NCBI GenBank assembly: GCA_045650185.1
Contig: JAZRQY010000020.1
Location: forward strand, 1 to 64,000
Source of the DNA: Scatosoma sp045650185
Lineage (GTDB): Bacteria; Bacillota; Clostridia; Christensenellales; Borkfalkiaceae
Direction: 5' to 3'
DNA: 64,000 nt
The first letter of the stretch is position 1, and every line of letters begins with the position of its first letter. The translations under genes were made by a program, and so were the position numbers. The notes under the pieces are model-generated. The model saw nothing but the letters and a program-made list of their open reading frames with translations, was not told where the DNA came from and searched no databases. Positions 1 to 6,484 of the stretch are shown here, piece after piece.

Positions 1-169
1 CTCCTGCCGTAGGCTCTTCCAAAAGGTTCATACAACGAAGGAGCGTGCTTTTTCCGCTTCCCGAAGGGCCAATGATTGCCACCTGCTCACCGCTTTTGAT
101 CTCGCAGGAAACACCATTGAGTACGCGGAGCGTACCAAAATCCTTATATATATTTTTAACGCTTATCAC
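1..169 (-). CDS. Amino-acid ABC transporter ATP-binding protein (partial, N-terminal part only)
   Basis: ATPase subunit of a polar amino-acid importer, cut by the window edge, so only about the first 56 residues are visible. Reading the minus strand from a GTG at 169 gives a short strand and then a Walker A motif, GPSGSGKST, followed by LLRCMNLLEEPTAG, which is typical of the GlnQ/ArtP family. An AAAGGAG ribosome binding site lies 11 nt before the GTG. The gene overlaps the end of the permease gene by 14 nt, so the two are probably translationally coupled. It would energise uptake together with the permease and the binding lipoprotein upstream. Substrate specificity cannot be read from this fragment. 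Confidence 0.9.
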   Translation of the reverse strand, partial: MISVKNIYKDFGTLRVLNGVSCEIKSGEQVAIIGPSGSGKSTLLRCMNLLEEPTAG

Positions 170-863
170 TTGCTCTCAATCTCCTTTCTACCAATTTAAT
201 GAGCAGGGTAAAGATTACCACCAAAATAATGTATACAAGAGCGAGCGCTAAATAGCAGATGATAGGGTTGTAGACAGTATTTTGAAGCTTGAACGCTACC
301 TGCAGGTCGGTAACGCTGACGAAACCTGCGACGGAAGTTTCTTTGATGATGGCAATCAGTTCGTTGCCGATGGAGGGAAGGCTGTTTTTGAATGCTTGTG
401 GTATAACGATTTTGAGCATCGTTTGTACGTAGTTTAAGCCCAAGCTTCTTCCTGCTTCCATCTGACCTTTATCAACGGACAAGATGCCGCCACGAATAAT
501 TTCGGACATATATGCGCCGGAGTTTAATCCAAAGATAACCAATCCCCAAGCGAGTGCGCTGGCTTGCTGAATGCCAAGCATCGGCTTTAAGACGTACCAA
601 CCGACAAGCAGTTGAACGACAATAGGGGTCCCCCGAAAGAGACCCACGTATAACTTGGAGATGTTTTTCACAACTCTTGTAATTTTATTGTCGGGAAGCA
701 GTTGCATAATCGCGAGAACCATACCGAGCAGTAAGCCGATTGCAAAACCGCCGATTGCAATGATAAGAGTGTTTTGCAATCCTTCCAATACGGTTTTGTA
801 TCCCCCCAGCTCGAACATCTGTCGCGTGAAACTTTCCCAGAGATACTTCCAATTAATATTCAT
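156..863 (-). CDS. Polar amino-acid ABC transporter permease (HisM/GlnP family)
   Basis: Inner-membrane permease of 235 residues, the normal length for the HisMQ/GlnP family. It has about five hydrophobic segments (near residues 20-50, 68-92, 100-120, 150-185, 200-225). The EAA loop that docks the ATPase is clear around residues 136-160 (QMEAGRSLGLNYVQTMLKIV, then IPQAF). It is the second gene of a minus-strand operon: binding protein, permease, ATPase. The gap to the binding-protein gene is 24 nt and the 3' end overlaps the ATPase start. It would form a homodimeric channel for a polar or basic amino acid. Confidence 0.93.
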   Translation of the reverse strand: MNINWKYLWESFTRQMFELGGYKTVLEGLQNTLIIAIGGFAIGLLLGMVLAIMQLLPDNKITRVVKNISKLYVGLFRGTPIVVQLLVGWYVLKPMLGIQQASALAWGLVIFGLNSGAYMSEIIRGGILSVDKGQMEAGRSLGLNYVQTMLKIVIPQAFKNSLPSIGNELIAIIKETSVAGFVSVTDLQVAFKLQNTVYNPIICYLALALVYIILVVIFTLLIKLVERRLRASDKR

Positions 864-887
864 ATATTAGGCGTTCCTATATAGGGC

Positions 888-1784
888 TTATGCAGCGGCG
901 TTGATTTGGGCAACGATTTGCGCCGCAACCGCATTGTCTACGATACAGAACGAAACTTGACCGTTTACCATATCGCGAACTGCATCAGCGTGCGTATCAT
1001 AGGGCTTCAAGGTGAGGTTAGGATAGCCTACGAAACCGAAACCGTCGGGATCGTTCGCGTCACCGGTGATGAATTTCGCACCCGTCGTACCGGTTTGGCT
1101 ACCTACCTTGGTGTTTTCTGCGAGGGAAGTAAGTTTTGCTTCGATTTGCGCAGCGGTGGTGCAACCATCGAAGGTCGTGTCGTTTTCTTTTACAACGATT
1201 ACCTGATAAGCATCGGTGTAGTAGGGGGTGGAGAAGTTAACGGTGTTTTGACGAGCGGGCGTGATGGTCAAACCTGCAATACCGATGTCTGCATCACCGT
1301 TATTAACTGCCATACAGATGGTGTCGAAAGCGGTTTGCTTAACAGCCAAGGTCTTATCGAGGGCTTCTGCAATCATATAACCGATTTCAATGTCAATACC
1401 GCCCCAGTTTTGACCTACTTGGTATTCCCAAGGAGCGAAGGGAGCATCCGTTGCCATAACGATATAAGCATCGTTGTTTGCCATGGAATCGTCGTAGGTA
1501 ACAACGCCTTCAACGTAATCGGTTGCAGTTTCGCCTGCTGCGATGTATTCGTCAATCATCGTTGCGATCGCCGTGGAGTTTTCGGTGATTACTTGGTTTA
1601 CGGTTGCAAGAAGGCTTTCGTCGTTCTTGTTTACTGCTACGCCGTAAGATTCGGACGACAGGGCAACGTCAATCATTTTAACTTTGCCGTTATAGTCATC
1701 GGTCTGTTCGCACGCTGCGAAACATCCTGCGCAAGCGACTGCTGCTACGGCGGTTGCTACAATTTTGAAAAGGTTCTTTTTCAT
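888..1784 (-). CDS. Amino-acid ABC transporter substrate-binding lipoprotein with circularly permuted order
   Basis: Extracellular solute-binding lipoprotein of 298 residues. A signal peptide ends in overlapping lipobox options (CAGC at Cys21, FAAC at Cys25). The core from about residue 105 is a family-3 binding fold: ATDAPFAPWEY, GGIDIEIGYMIAEAL, GLTITPARQNTVNFSTPYY, then a second lobe with VGSQTGTTGAKF. The protein ends at FCIVDNAVAAQIV, where normal members still have a closing segment that returns to lobe 1. That segment (YGVAVNKNDESLLATVNQVI) is instead found near the N-terminus at residues 47-66, joined by a linker of roughly 25 residues. I infer a circular permutation. It is first in the operon, behind a good promoter. 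Substrate unknown. Confidence 0.9.
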   Translation of the reverse strand: MKKNLFKIVATAVAAVACAGCFAACEQTDDYNGKVKMIDVALSSESYGVAVNKNDESLLATVNQVITENSTAIATMIDEYIAAGETATDYVEGVVTYDDSMANNDAYIVMATDAPFAPWEYQVGQNWGGIDIEIGYMIAEALDKTLAVKQTAFDTICMAVNNGDADIGIAGLTITPARQNTVNFSTPYYTDAYQVIVVKENDTTFDGCTTAAQIEAKLTSLAENTKVGSQTGTTGAKFITGDANDPDGFGFVGYPNLTLKPYDTHADAVRDMVNGQVSFCIVDNAVAAQIVAQINAAA

Positions 1785-1862
1785 AATATATATCTCCTAA
1801 AAATGTTGTACAAAATTTTCTTACGGCTTCGTTGCCGTGTAGTCTTGATTGACTATGCACAC

Positions 1863-1891
1863 ATTTTATACCTATTTTATGCAAATGTCAA
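1863..1891 (-). promoter_or_regulatory. Sigma-A promoter of the amino-acid ABC operon
   Basis: On the minus strand the -35 box TTGACA (1891-1886) is separated by exactly 17 nt from the -10 box TAAAAT (1868-1863). It lies about 80 nt before the binding-protein ATG and reads toward it. The intergenic stretch 1785-2103 also holds the tgt promoter. The rest is AT-rich sequence in which I see no further gene. Confidence 0.75.
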
Positions 1892-2036
1892 CTATTTTTC
1901 GCATAAAAAATGAAAAAATATTCAATAATTTTCATATATTTATGAATAAATGAATAAAATAAATGAATATTCAGAATAAATGAAAGAAATAAGATTGAAG
2001 TGTAAATGAAAATTCGTTGAGGCTGCTCAATAATTC

Positions 2037-2065
2037 TTGCAATTCTTTTGAAAGTATGCTAAAAT
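2037..2065 (+). promoter_or_regulatory. Sigma-A promoter of tgt
   Basis: TTGCAA (2037-2042), a 17-nt spacer, then TAAAAT (2060-2065), placed about 38 nt before the tgt start codon. Confidence 0.7.
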
Positions 2066-2103
2066 AAAGCGGTTGAAAGAATCCAAGTAACGAGAAATAG
2101 AGT

Positions 2104-3234
2104 ATGAACAACGAATTTTTTTCTTTTGAAGTAATAAAAACCGACCCGGAAACGGGCGCGCGCGCAGGCGTGTTGCACACGCCGCACGGTGATATTGAAA
2201 CGCCCGTGTACATGCCCGTGGGCACGCAGGCGACGGTAAAGGGGGTATTCCCTCGCGACCTCAAAGATGCGGGCTCGCAAATTATTCTGTCGAACACCTA
2301 CCACTTGTACATGCGCCCGGGCGATGAAATCGTCAAAAAGGCGGGCGGCTTGCATAAGTTTATGAACTGGGACAAGCCCATCTTGACGGATAGTGGTGGA
2401 TTCCAAGTATTCTCTTTGGGAAAACTGAATAAAATCACCGACGAAGGGGTAGAATTTTCTTCGGCGGTAGACGGCAGTAAGCATTTCTTCACCCCCGAAA
2501 AGGCGATGCAGGTAGAACAAAACCTCGGCGCAGACATCATCATGGCGTTCGACGAATGTAGTGAATACGGCTACACGCACGAGCAGTCTAAAAAGGCGAT
2601 GCTGCGTACGGCGGCTTGGCTGGAGCGTTGCTATAAATTCCACGACAAGCCCGACCAAGCCCTCTTTCCTATCGTGCAGGGGAATATGTACAAAGACCTG
2701 CGTGCGGAAAGCTTGGAACGCACTCTGCCCTTCGTAAAGCACGGTATCGCCATTGGCGGCTTGTCAGTAGGCGAACCCAAGCCTTTGATGTACGAGCTGT
2801 TGGACGACTTGCAACCCAAGTTGCCTACGGACGTACCCAGGTACTTGATGGGGGTAGGCTCTCCCGACTGCTTGATTGAGGGGACTTTGCGTGGTGTGGA
2901 TATGTTCGACTGCGTTTTGGCGACCCGTATCGCGCGCAACGGCACGGCAATGACCTCTCGTGGTAGGGTGGTTGTCCGCAACGGTAGGTATAAAGAGGAC
3001 TTTACGCCCTTGGACGAAGAGTGTGATTGCTACTGCTGTAAGAACTATACGAAGGCGTACCTTCGCCACCTCATCAACACGGGGGAAATGTACGGTGCAA
3101 TGCTCTTATCCCTGCACAATATCACCTTCTTGCATAAGCTGATGAAGGGGATGCGCAACGCAATCTTGGGTGGCTACCTGCACGAGTACACGCAGGAATT
3201 TTACAAGAAGTACGGCGGCTCTGGTAAATGGTAA
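2104..3234 (+). CDS. tgt: Queuine/preQ1 tRNA-ribosyltransferase (tRNA-guanine transglycosylase)
   Basis: Exchanges guanine-34 for preQ1 in tRNAs with GUN anticodons, a step of queuosine synthesis in the cytoplasm. The protein has 376 residues, the usual bacterial length. Visible signatures are TDSGGFQVFSL (about residues 95-105, with a catalytic aspartate), GGLSVGEP, GVGSPDCLIEG and DMFDCVLATR with the nucleophile region. The zinc site is ECDCYCC followed by a histidine about 25 residues later (SLHNITF). In many Clostridia tgt is followed by yajC and secDF, and that order holds here apart from inserted genes. The start at 2104 gives the normal N-terminus. Confidence 0.97.
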   Translation: MNNEFFSFEVIKTDPETGARAGVLHTPHGDIETPVYMPVGTQATVKGVFPRDLKDAGSQIILSNTYHLYMRPGDEIVKKAGGLHKFMNWDKPILTDSGGFQVFSLGKLNKITDEGVEFSSAVDGSKHFFTPEKAMQVEQNLGADIIMAFDECSEYGYTHEQSKKAMLRTAAWLERCYKFHDKPDQALFPIVQGNMYKDLRAESLERTLPFVKHGIAIGGLSVGEPKPLMYELLDDLQPKLPTDVPRYLMGVGSPDCLIEGTLRGVDMFDCVLATRIARNGTAMTSRGRVVVRNGRYKEDFTPLDEECDCYCCKNYTKAYLRHLINTGEMYGAMLLSLHNITFLHKLMKGMRNAILGGYLHEYTQEFYKKYGGSGKW

Positions 3235-3242
3235 TTTTTTTG

Positions 3243-3375
3243 CCTTATATACTTCGCAATACGGCGTTGCGCTGTGGCAACCCTCGGTCATTTACGCATA
3301 GTAAACTCCCTCGGGTTATCCTCGCGCGCCTTGTCTTGCTTGCATCTAAGACAAAAAACCGCGCACGCATTGTGC
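3243..3375 (+). repeat. Diverged copy of the dispersed repeat found at 56300-56621
   Basis: The 563-nt stretch between tgt and yajC holds no long gene. Its first part resembles the 118-bp repeat downstream of the SDR gene. Shared blocks are GGTCATTTACG, AACTCCCT, CGCGCGCC and TTGTCTTGCTTGCATCT, in the same order and at similar spacing. The small hairpin TTTAC-gcata-GTAAA here replaces GTGTAC-gtctat-GTACAC of the other copy, so both arms have changed together. Copy boundaries are approximate. Confidence 0.55.
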
Positions 3376-3396
3376 CTTACGTGCGGAGCGATACAT

Positions 3397-3507
3397 GCAA
3401 GGCAAAGCCTTGCAGTGAAATGATTTGCTGTGCAAATCGTGAAATGCCTGCGGCGTGAAATGTTTTCTTTGAAAACGTGAAATGATTGCCGATGGCAATC
3501 GTTGCGG
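3397..3507 (+). repeat. Array of five mini-hairpins separated by GTGAAAT (array 1)
   Basis: Five perfect hairpins follow each other: GCAAGGC-AAA-GCCTTGC (3397-3413), GATTTGC-TGT-GCAAATC (3422-3438), GCC-TGC-GGC (3446-3454), GTTTTC-TTT-GAAAAC (3462-3476) and GATTGCC-GAT-GGCAATC (3484-3500). Every loop has three bases. The linker GTGAAAT is identical between all of them (3415-3421, 3439-3445, 3455-3461, 3477-3483). The stems are unrelated in sequence. The array ends in GTTGCGG. Function unknown. Confidence 0.9.
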
Positions 3508-3609
3508 AATAATAAATAGGCAATTCACGAAAACGCAGTTTTCAATTCACTTCTTCCGTGAAAAACGGATGAAAAATTCTTGCTTTTTTCAAAAAGTATA
3601 TGGAAATGC

Positions 3610-3644
3610 TTGCCAAAACGACGAAAAAAGGGTATCATTATAAT
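3610..3644 (+). promoter_or_regulatory. Promoter before the small membrane peptide and yajC
   Basis: TTGCCA (3610-3615), 17 nt, TATCAT (3633-3638), overlapping a perfect TATAAT (3639-3644). Either hexamer may serve as the -10 box. It lies 25-31 nt before the 25-codon gene at 3669. Confidence 0.6.
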
Positions 3645-3668
3645 AGAAACGATGGGGAGGAGTAGACT

Positions 3669-3746
3669 ATGCCGTATATTTTAATCGGTGTTGGGGTATT
3701 GCTGATTTTAGGCAGTATTATCCTTCGTCGCTTTTTCCGCCGTTGA
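3669..3746 (+). CDS. 25-residue single-pass membrane peptide
   Basis: A short gene encoding MPYILIGVGVLLILGSIILRR followed by FFRR. It is one hydrophobic helix with a strongly basic C-terminal tail, so it is predicted to sit in the membrane with the tail inside. A GGGGAGGAG ribosome binding site lies 6 nt before the ATG and a promoter just upstream. It precedes yajC by 51 nt, so it may be co-transcribed with this Sec accessory gene. I recognise no family. It is too short for homology-based certainty, but promoter, Shine-Dalgarno and composition together support a real gene. Confidence 0.55.
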   Translation: MPYILIGVGVLLILGSIILRRFFRR

Positions 3747-3797
3747 TTGGTTGGAAAACAAAATAAAAAATAAGAAAACAAGAAAGGAGATAATAAT

Positions 3798-4196
3798 ATG
3801 TTTTTATGGAATTTGATGTCGTCGGATCCTACTGGTCAGGGCGATTGGATGACTTGGGTATTCTTAGGGGTAGCCGTTTTGATGATCGGTGCTATGTTCT
3901 TTTTCAGCAGCCGTAACCAAAAGAAAAGACAGCAGGAAATGCAGGAAACCCTCAGCGCTTTGAAGCCCGGCTGTAAGGTAAAGACGATCGGTGGTATCTG
4001 CGGCGTTGTCGTAGAGGTAAACCGTGAAGAAAACACCTTCGTTTTGGAAACGGGCAACGACGCTCACGGCAAGTCTTATATGAAGTTTGATATGATTGCT
4101 ATCTATCAGACGGATGCAAAGAAAGAAGCTGCGCCTGCAGAGGAAGTAGCAGAAGAGGCACCCGTAGAGGAAACCTCGACGGAAGACAAAGAATAA
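3798..4196 (+). CDS. yajC: YajC, accessory subunit of the Sec translocase
   Basis: Small membrane protein that associates with SecDF. It has 132 residues: one N-terminal membrane helix (about 14-32, WVFLGVAVLMIGAMFFF), then SSRNQKKRQQEMQETLSALKPG and the short cytoplasmic domain CKVKTIGGICGVVVEV typical of YajC. The C-terminus is an acidic low-complexity tail (EEVAEEAPVEE). An AAAGGAG ribosome binding site lies before the ATG. The neighbourhood (tgt upstream, secDF downstream) is the usual context, although three genes intervene before secD. Confidence 0.93.
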   Translation: MFLWNLMSSDPTGQGDWMTWVFLGVAVLMIGAMFFFSSRNQKKRQQEMQETLSALKPGCKVKTIGGICGVVVEVNREENTFVLETGNDAHGKSYMKFDMIAIYQTDAKKEAAPAEEVAEEAPVEETSTEDKE

Positions 4197-4209
4197 TCTT
4201 CTAAAAACA

Positions 4210-4246
4210 ACGCCTTCGGCATAGGATATGTCGGAGGTGTTTTTTT
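4210..4246 (+). terminator. Terminator-like hairpin whose 3' arm carries the next gene's Shine-Dalgarno
   Basis: A 12-bp stem with three G-U pairs joins ACGCCTTCGGCA (4210-4221) to TGTCGGAGGTGT (4229-4240) and is followed by TTTTTT (4241-4246). The ATG at 4247 comes directly after the T-run. The GGAGGT in the 3' arm is the only ribosome binding site for that gene. The hairpin looks like the yajC terminator and at the same time can hide the ribosome binding site. Confidence 0.7.
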
Positions 4247-4609
4247 ATGGAAAATGTATTACAGAGTGTGAAGGCGGCAATCGTAGGGGTATTGCTTTCG
4301 ATACTGTTTGCGCTGTTGCTTGCTTTGGTTGTTCAGTTTTTGCCCTTGGGGGAAACGGCGCGGCTGGTCACCTCGCAGACCTTAAAAGGGCTGTCGCTGG
4401 CATTGGGTTGTTTTTTGTCTTTCCGTACGGAGGGAGGCTGGAAAAAGGGGCTTTTAGCAGGGGTGATATTCACTTTGCTTACCCATCTTTCTTTCTCGGC
4501 AATCGGTGGGAATTTTGCCTTTTCGTGGAAGGTGCTCTTGGACCTTGCCTTAGGGCTTGGGGTGGGCGTTTTGTCAGGAATTGCCGCCGTAAACCTGAAA
4601 AAAGCCTAA
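4247..4609 (+). CDS. TIGR04086-type membrane protein of the SCIFF neighbourhood
   Basis: Integral membrane protein of 120 residues with four hydrophobic segments (about 10-32, 44-60, 66-86, 92-115). Length, topology and position between yajC and the SCIFF peptide gene match the small Clostridia family TIGR04086. Its function is unknown. The start is set by GGAGGT at 4233-4238, nine bases before the ATG, inside the preceding hairpin. A longer overlapping reading in another frame lacks membrane character and was not used. The next gene, scfA, has its own promoter. Confidence 0.75.
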   Translation: MENVLQSVKAAIVGVLLSILFALLLALVVQFLPLGETARLVTSQTLKGLSLALGCFLSFRTEGGWKKGLLAGVIFTLLTHLSFSAIGGNFAFSWKVLLDLALGLGVGVLSGIAAVNLKKA

Positions 4610-4646
4610 TCGTCGCCAAAAATGAGCAAAAAGTTTTATAAATCAC

Positions 4647-4675
4647 TTGCAATTTTAAAAAAAGTATATTATAAT
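4647..4675 (+). promoter_or_regulatory. Sigma-A promoter of scfA
   Basis: TTGCAA (4647-4652), 17-nt spacer, perfect TATAAT (4670-4675). It is 36 nt before the scfA ATG, which also has a TAGGAG ribosome binding site. Confidence 0.8.
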
Positions 4676-4710
4676 AAGCGTAGAAAAAATCACATAGGAG
4701 ATGGATTGCT

Positions 4711-4863
4711 ATGATTAAAACGATTGCAAAACCTCAGGAAAAGAAAGTAACGGGCTGTGGCGAATGCAGAAGCACCTGCCAGTCGGCTTGCAAAACCAGC
4801 TGTACGGTAGGCAACCAGTCCTGCGAAAGAGTAAGCAGAGAACAGAAAATCGAACGCAAATAA
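4711..4863 (+). CDS. scfA: SCIFF precursor peptide (six-cysteine peptide)
   Basis: A 50-residue ribosomally made peptide, the substrate of the radical SAM maturase encoded next. Six cysteines (16, 19, 23, 27, 31, 38) lie in the diagnostic block CGECRSTCQSACKTSC followed by TVGNQSCE, nearly invariant across Clostridia. In this family the maturase forms thioether cross-links from cysteines. What the mature product does is not known. The gene has its own promoter and is separated from scfB by two hairpins. That fits much higher expression of the peptide than of the enzyme. Confidence 0.95.
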   Translation: MIKTIAKPQEKKVTGCGECRSTCQSACKTSCTVGNQSCERVSREQKIERK

Positions 4864-4914
4864 TCGATCGCTAAAAAAGGCTAGCCGTTTCAAACCAAAT
4901 TGAACCAGGTTTTG

Positions 4915-4993
4915 ACGGCAAGAAAAGGCGCGTATAGGTACGCGTCCTTTTTTGCCGTAAAAGGATTATGCGGGGAAAGCTATGCTTTCCCTC
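4915..4993 (+). promoter_or_regulatory. Attenuator-like hairpins between scfA and scfB
   Basis: A long stem runs from ACGGCAAGAAAAGGCGCGTA (4915-4934) to its near-complement ending TTTTTTGCCGT (4939-4958); its 3' arm contains the T-run CCTTTTTT. A second hairpin, GGGAAAGC-tat-GCTTTCCC (about 4973-4991), follows. The first could terminate part of the scfA transcripts and stabilise their 3' ends, and the rest would read on into scfB. Confidence 0.65.
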
Positions 4994-5019
4994 GTTTTGC
5001 GTATAAAAGGAAGAAAAAA

Positions 5020-6351
5020 ATGATACACGTATTCAGTTATCGGGATAAAAATTATATCTTTGACGTTGGTAGCGCATCCTTACACGAATGCGACACCCCC
5101 ACCGCGGACTTTTTGAAAGCAAAGGAGCTTGGGCAGGACGTCGATATCACCTATATCACGGACGAGCAGATTGCAGAGATCCTTTCCGACGTGGAGGGGT
5201 TAAAATCGGCAGGCTTGCTTGGGCAGGAAGAGGTCAAGGCATATCCGATGAAATCGGATGAGGTGAAGGCGCTGTGTATTCACATCTGCCACGACTGCAA
5301 CTTCCGTTGTCGCTATTGCTTTGCGGACGAGGGGGCGTACCATTCCAAGCGTGAATCCATGAACCTCGAAACGGCGAAAGCGGCGGTGGATTTCCTCATC
5401 CAAAACAGCGGCAAGCGTAAGGTTTTGGAAATGGACTTCTTCGGCGGCGAGCCGCTGATGAATCTGGACGTCTTGAAGGCGACGGTTGCTTACGCGAAGG
5501 AGCAGGGCGCGAAGGCGGGCAAGAAATTCTTGTTCACCACGACGACGAACGCGTTGCTTTTAAACGATGAAACGATTGCGTTCTTCAATGCGGAGATGGA
5601 AAACGTCGTCCTTTCCTTGGACGGCCGTCCCGAAGTGCACGACGCTATTCGTAAGACGATTAACGGCAAGGGCACGTACGCCTTAATCATCGACAAGATT
5701 AAAAAATTCGTACAGCTCCGTGGCGATAAGAGTTATTACGTTCGCGGTACGTTTACGGCGAAGAATTTGGACTTTGCAGAAGACGTAGTCTTTTTGGCAA
5801 AGGAGGGCTTTGACAGCATTTCTATGGAGCCCGTCGTCACCGACCTTGAGGACTTGAAACTGACCGAGGAACATTTGCCGGCAATCGAGGCGGAATACGA
5901 ACGCCTCTGTGAAAAATATTTGGCGATGCACGAGGCGGGGGAAGGGTTCAACTTCTTCCATTTCAACATCGACCTTGAGGGTGGCCCTTGCCTTTCGAAA
6001 CGCGTTTCGGCGTGCGGCGCAGGCAACGAGTACTTCTCCGTGTTGCCAAACGGCGACCTGTATCCCTGCCATCAATTTGCCTCGGACAAGGAGTTCTGTA
6101 TGGGCAACGTATGGGACGGAATTACGCAGCCGCAGATTCGCGAGAAGTTCAAAAATTCCTGCTTATTCACGAGGAAAAAATGCGGGGATTGCTTTGCAAA
6201 GTTTATCTGCTCGGGTGGTTGCAACGCCAACAATTACCATTTCTGTGGCGACATTGACACCCCCTACGAGATGACCTGCGCGATGATGAAAAAGCGTATT
6301 GAATGTGCTATGCACATCTTAGCAGAGAAAAAACGCTTAAAAAGCGAGTAA
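5020..6351 (+). CDS. scfB: SCIFF radical SAM maturase
   Basis: Radical SAM/SPASM enzyme that modifies the ScfA peptide. The protein has 443 residues. The N-terminal part resembles a peptide-recognition domain (HVFSYRDKNYIFDVGSASLH). The radical SAM cluster motif is CHDCNFRCRYCF (about residues 88-99), followed by DFFGGEPLMN. The C-terminal SPASM region carries auxiliary-cluster cysteines: CGAGNEYFSVLPNGDLYPCHQF, then CGDCFAKFICSGGC and a late CAMM. I chose the ATG at 5020, preceded by AAAGGAAG. A longer in-frame reading from 4900 would run through the attenuator hairpins and has a non-homologous N-terminus. Confidence 0.95.
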   Translation: MIHVFSYRDKNYIFDVGSASLHECDTPTADFLKAKELGQDVDITYITDEQIAEILSDVEGLKSAGLLGQEEVKAYPMKSDEVKALCIHICHDCNFRCRYCFADEGAYHSKRESMNLETAKAAVDFLIQNSGKRKVLEMDFFGGEPLMNLDVLKATVAYAKEQGAKAGKKFLFTTTTNALLLNDETIAFFNAEMENVVLSLDGRPEVHDAIRKTINGKGTYALIIDKIKKFVQLRGDKSYYVRGTFTAKNLDFAEDVVFLAKEGFDSISMEPVVTDLEDLKLTEEHLPAIEAEYERLCEKYLAMHEAGEGFNFFHFNIDLEGGPCLSKRVSACGAGNEYFSVLPNGDLYPCHQFASDKEFCMGNVWDGITQPQIREKFKNSCLFTRKKCGDCFAKFICSGGCNANNYHFCGDIDTPYEMTCAMMKKRIECAMHILAEKKRLKSE

Positions 6352-6398
6352 ATTTTACAAAAAACCGCCAAAAAAATCGCCGTAAAGCGTAGAAAAAC

Positions 6399-6428
6399 TT
6401 GACGGATAAGCAAAAAATAGAGTATAAT
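6399..6428 (+). promoter_or_regulatory. Sigma-A promoter of secDF
   Basis: TTGACG (6399-6404), 18-nt spacer, perfect TATAAT (6423-6428), about 57 nt before the secD start. Confidence 0.75.
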
Positions 6429-6484
6429 TAAACAGTATTATTGTAGGCTAAGGCATAGCCTTGGCAAAACTTAGGAGGCAACAA

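Noticed and set aside
906..1913. A 335-codon open frame on the plus strand over the binding-protein gene
   Set aside because: It is antisense to a clear lipoprotein gene, has no ribosome binding site or recognisable motif, and its amino-acid make-up is that of a shadow frame.
3397..3507. CRISPR array
   Set aside because: Linkers are only 7 bases and the variable parts are themselves palindromes of 9-17 bases. There is no repeat of 23-37 bp and no cas gene.
4228..4641. Alternative 137-codon frame overlapping the TIGR04086-type gene
   Set aside because: It starts before the Shine-Dalgarno, has a random-looking Gly/Phe/Arg composition without clear membrane helices, and overlaps a well-supported gene.
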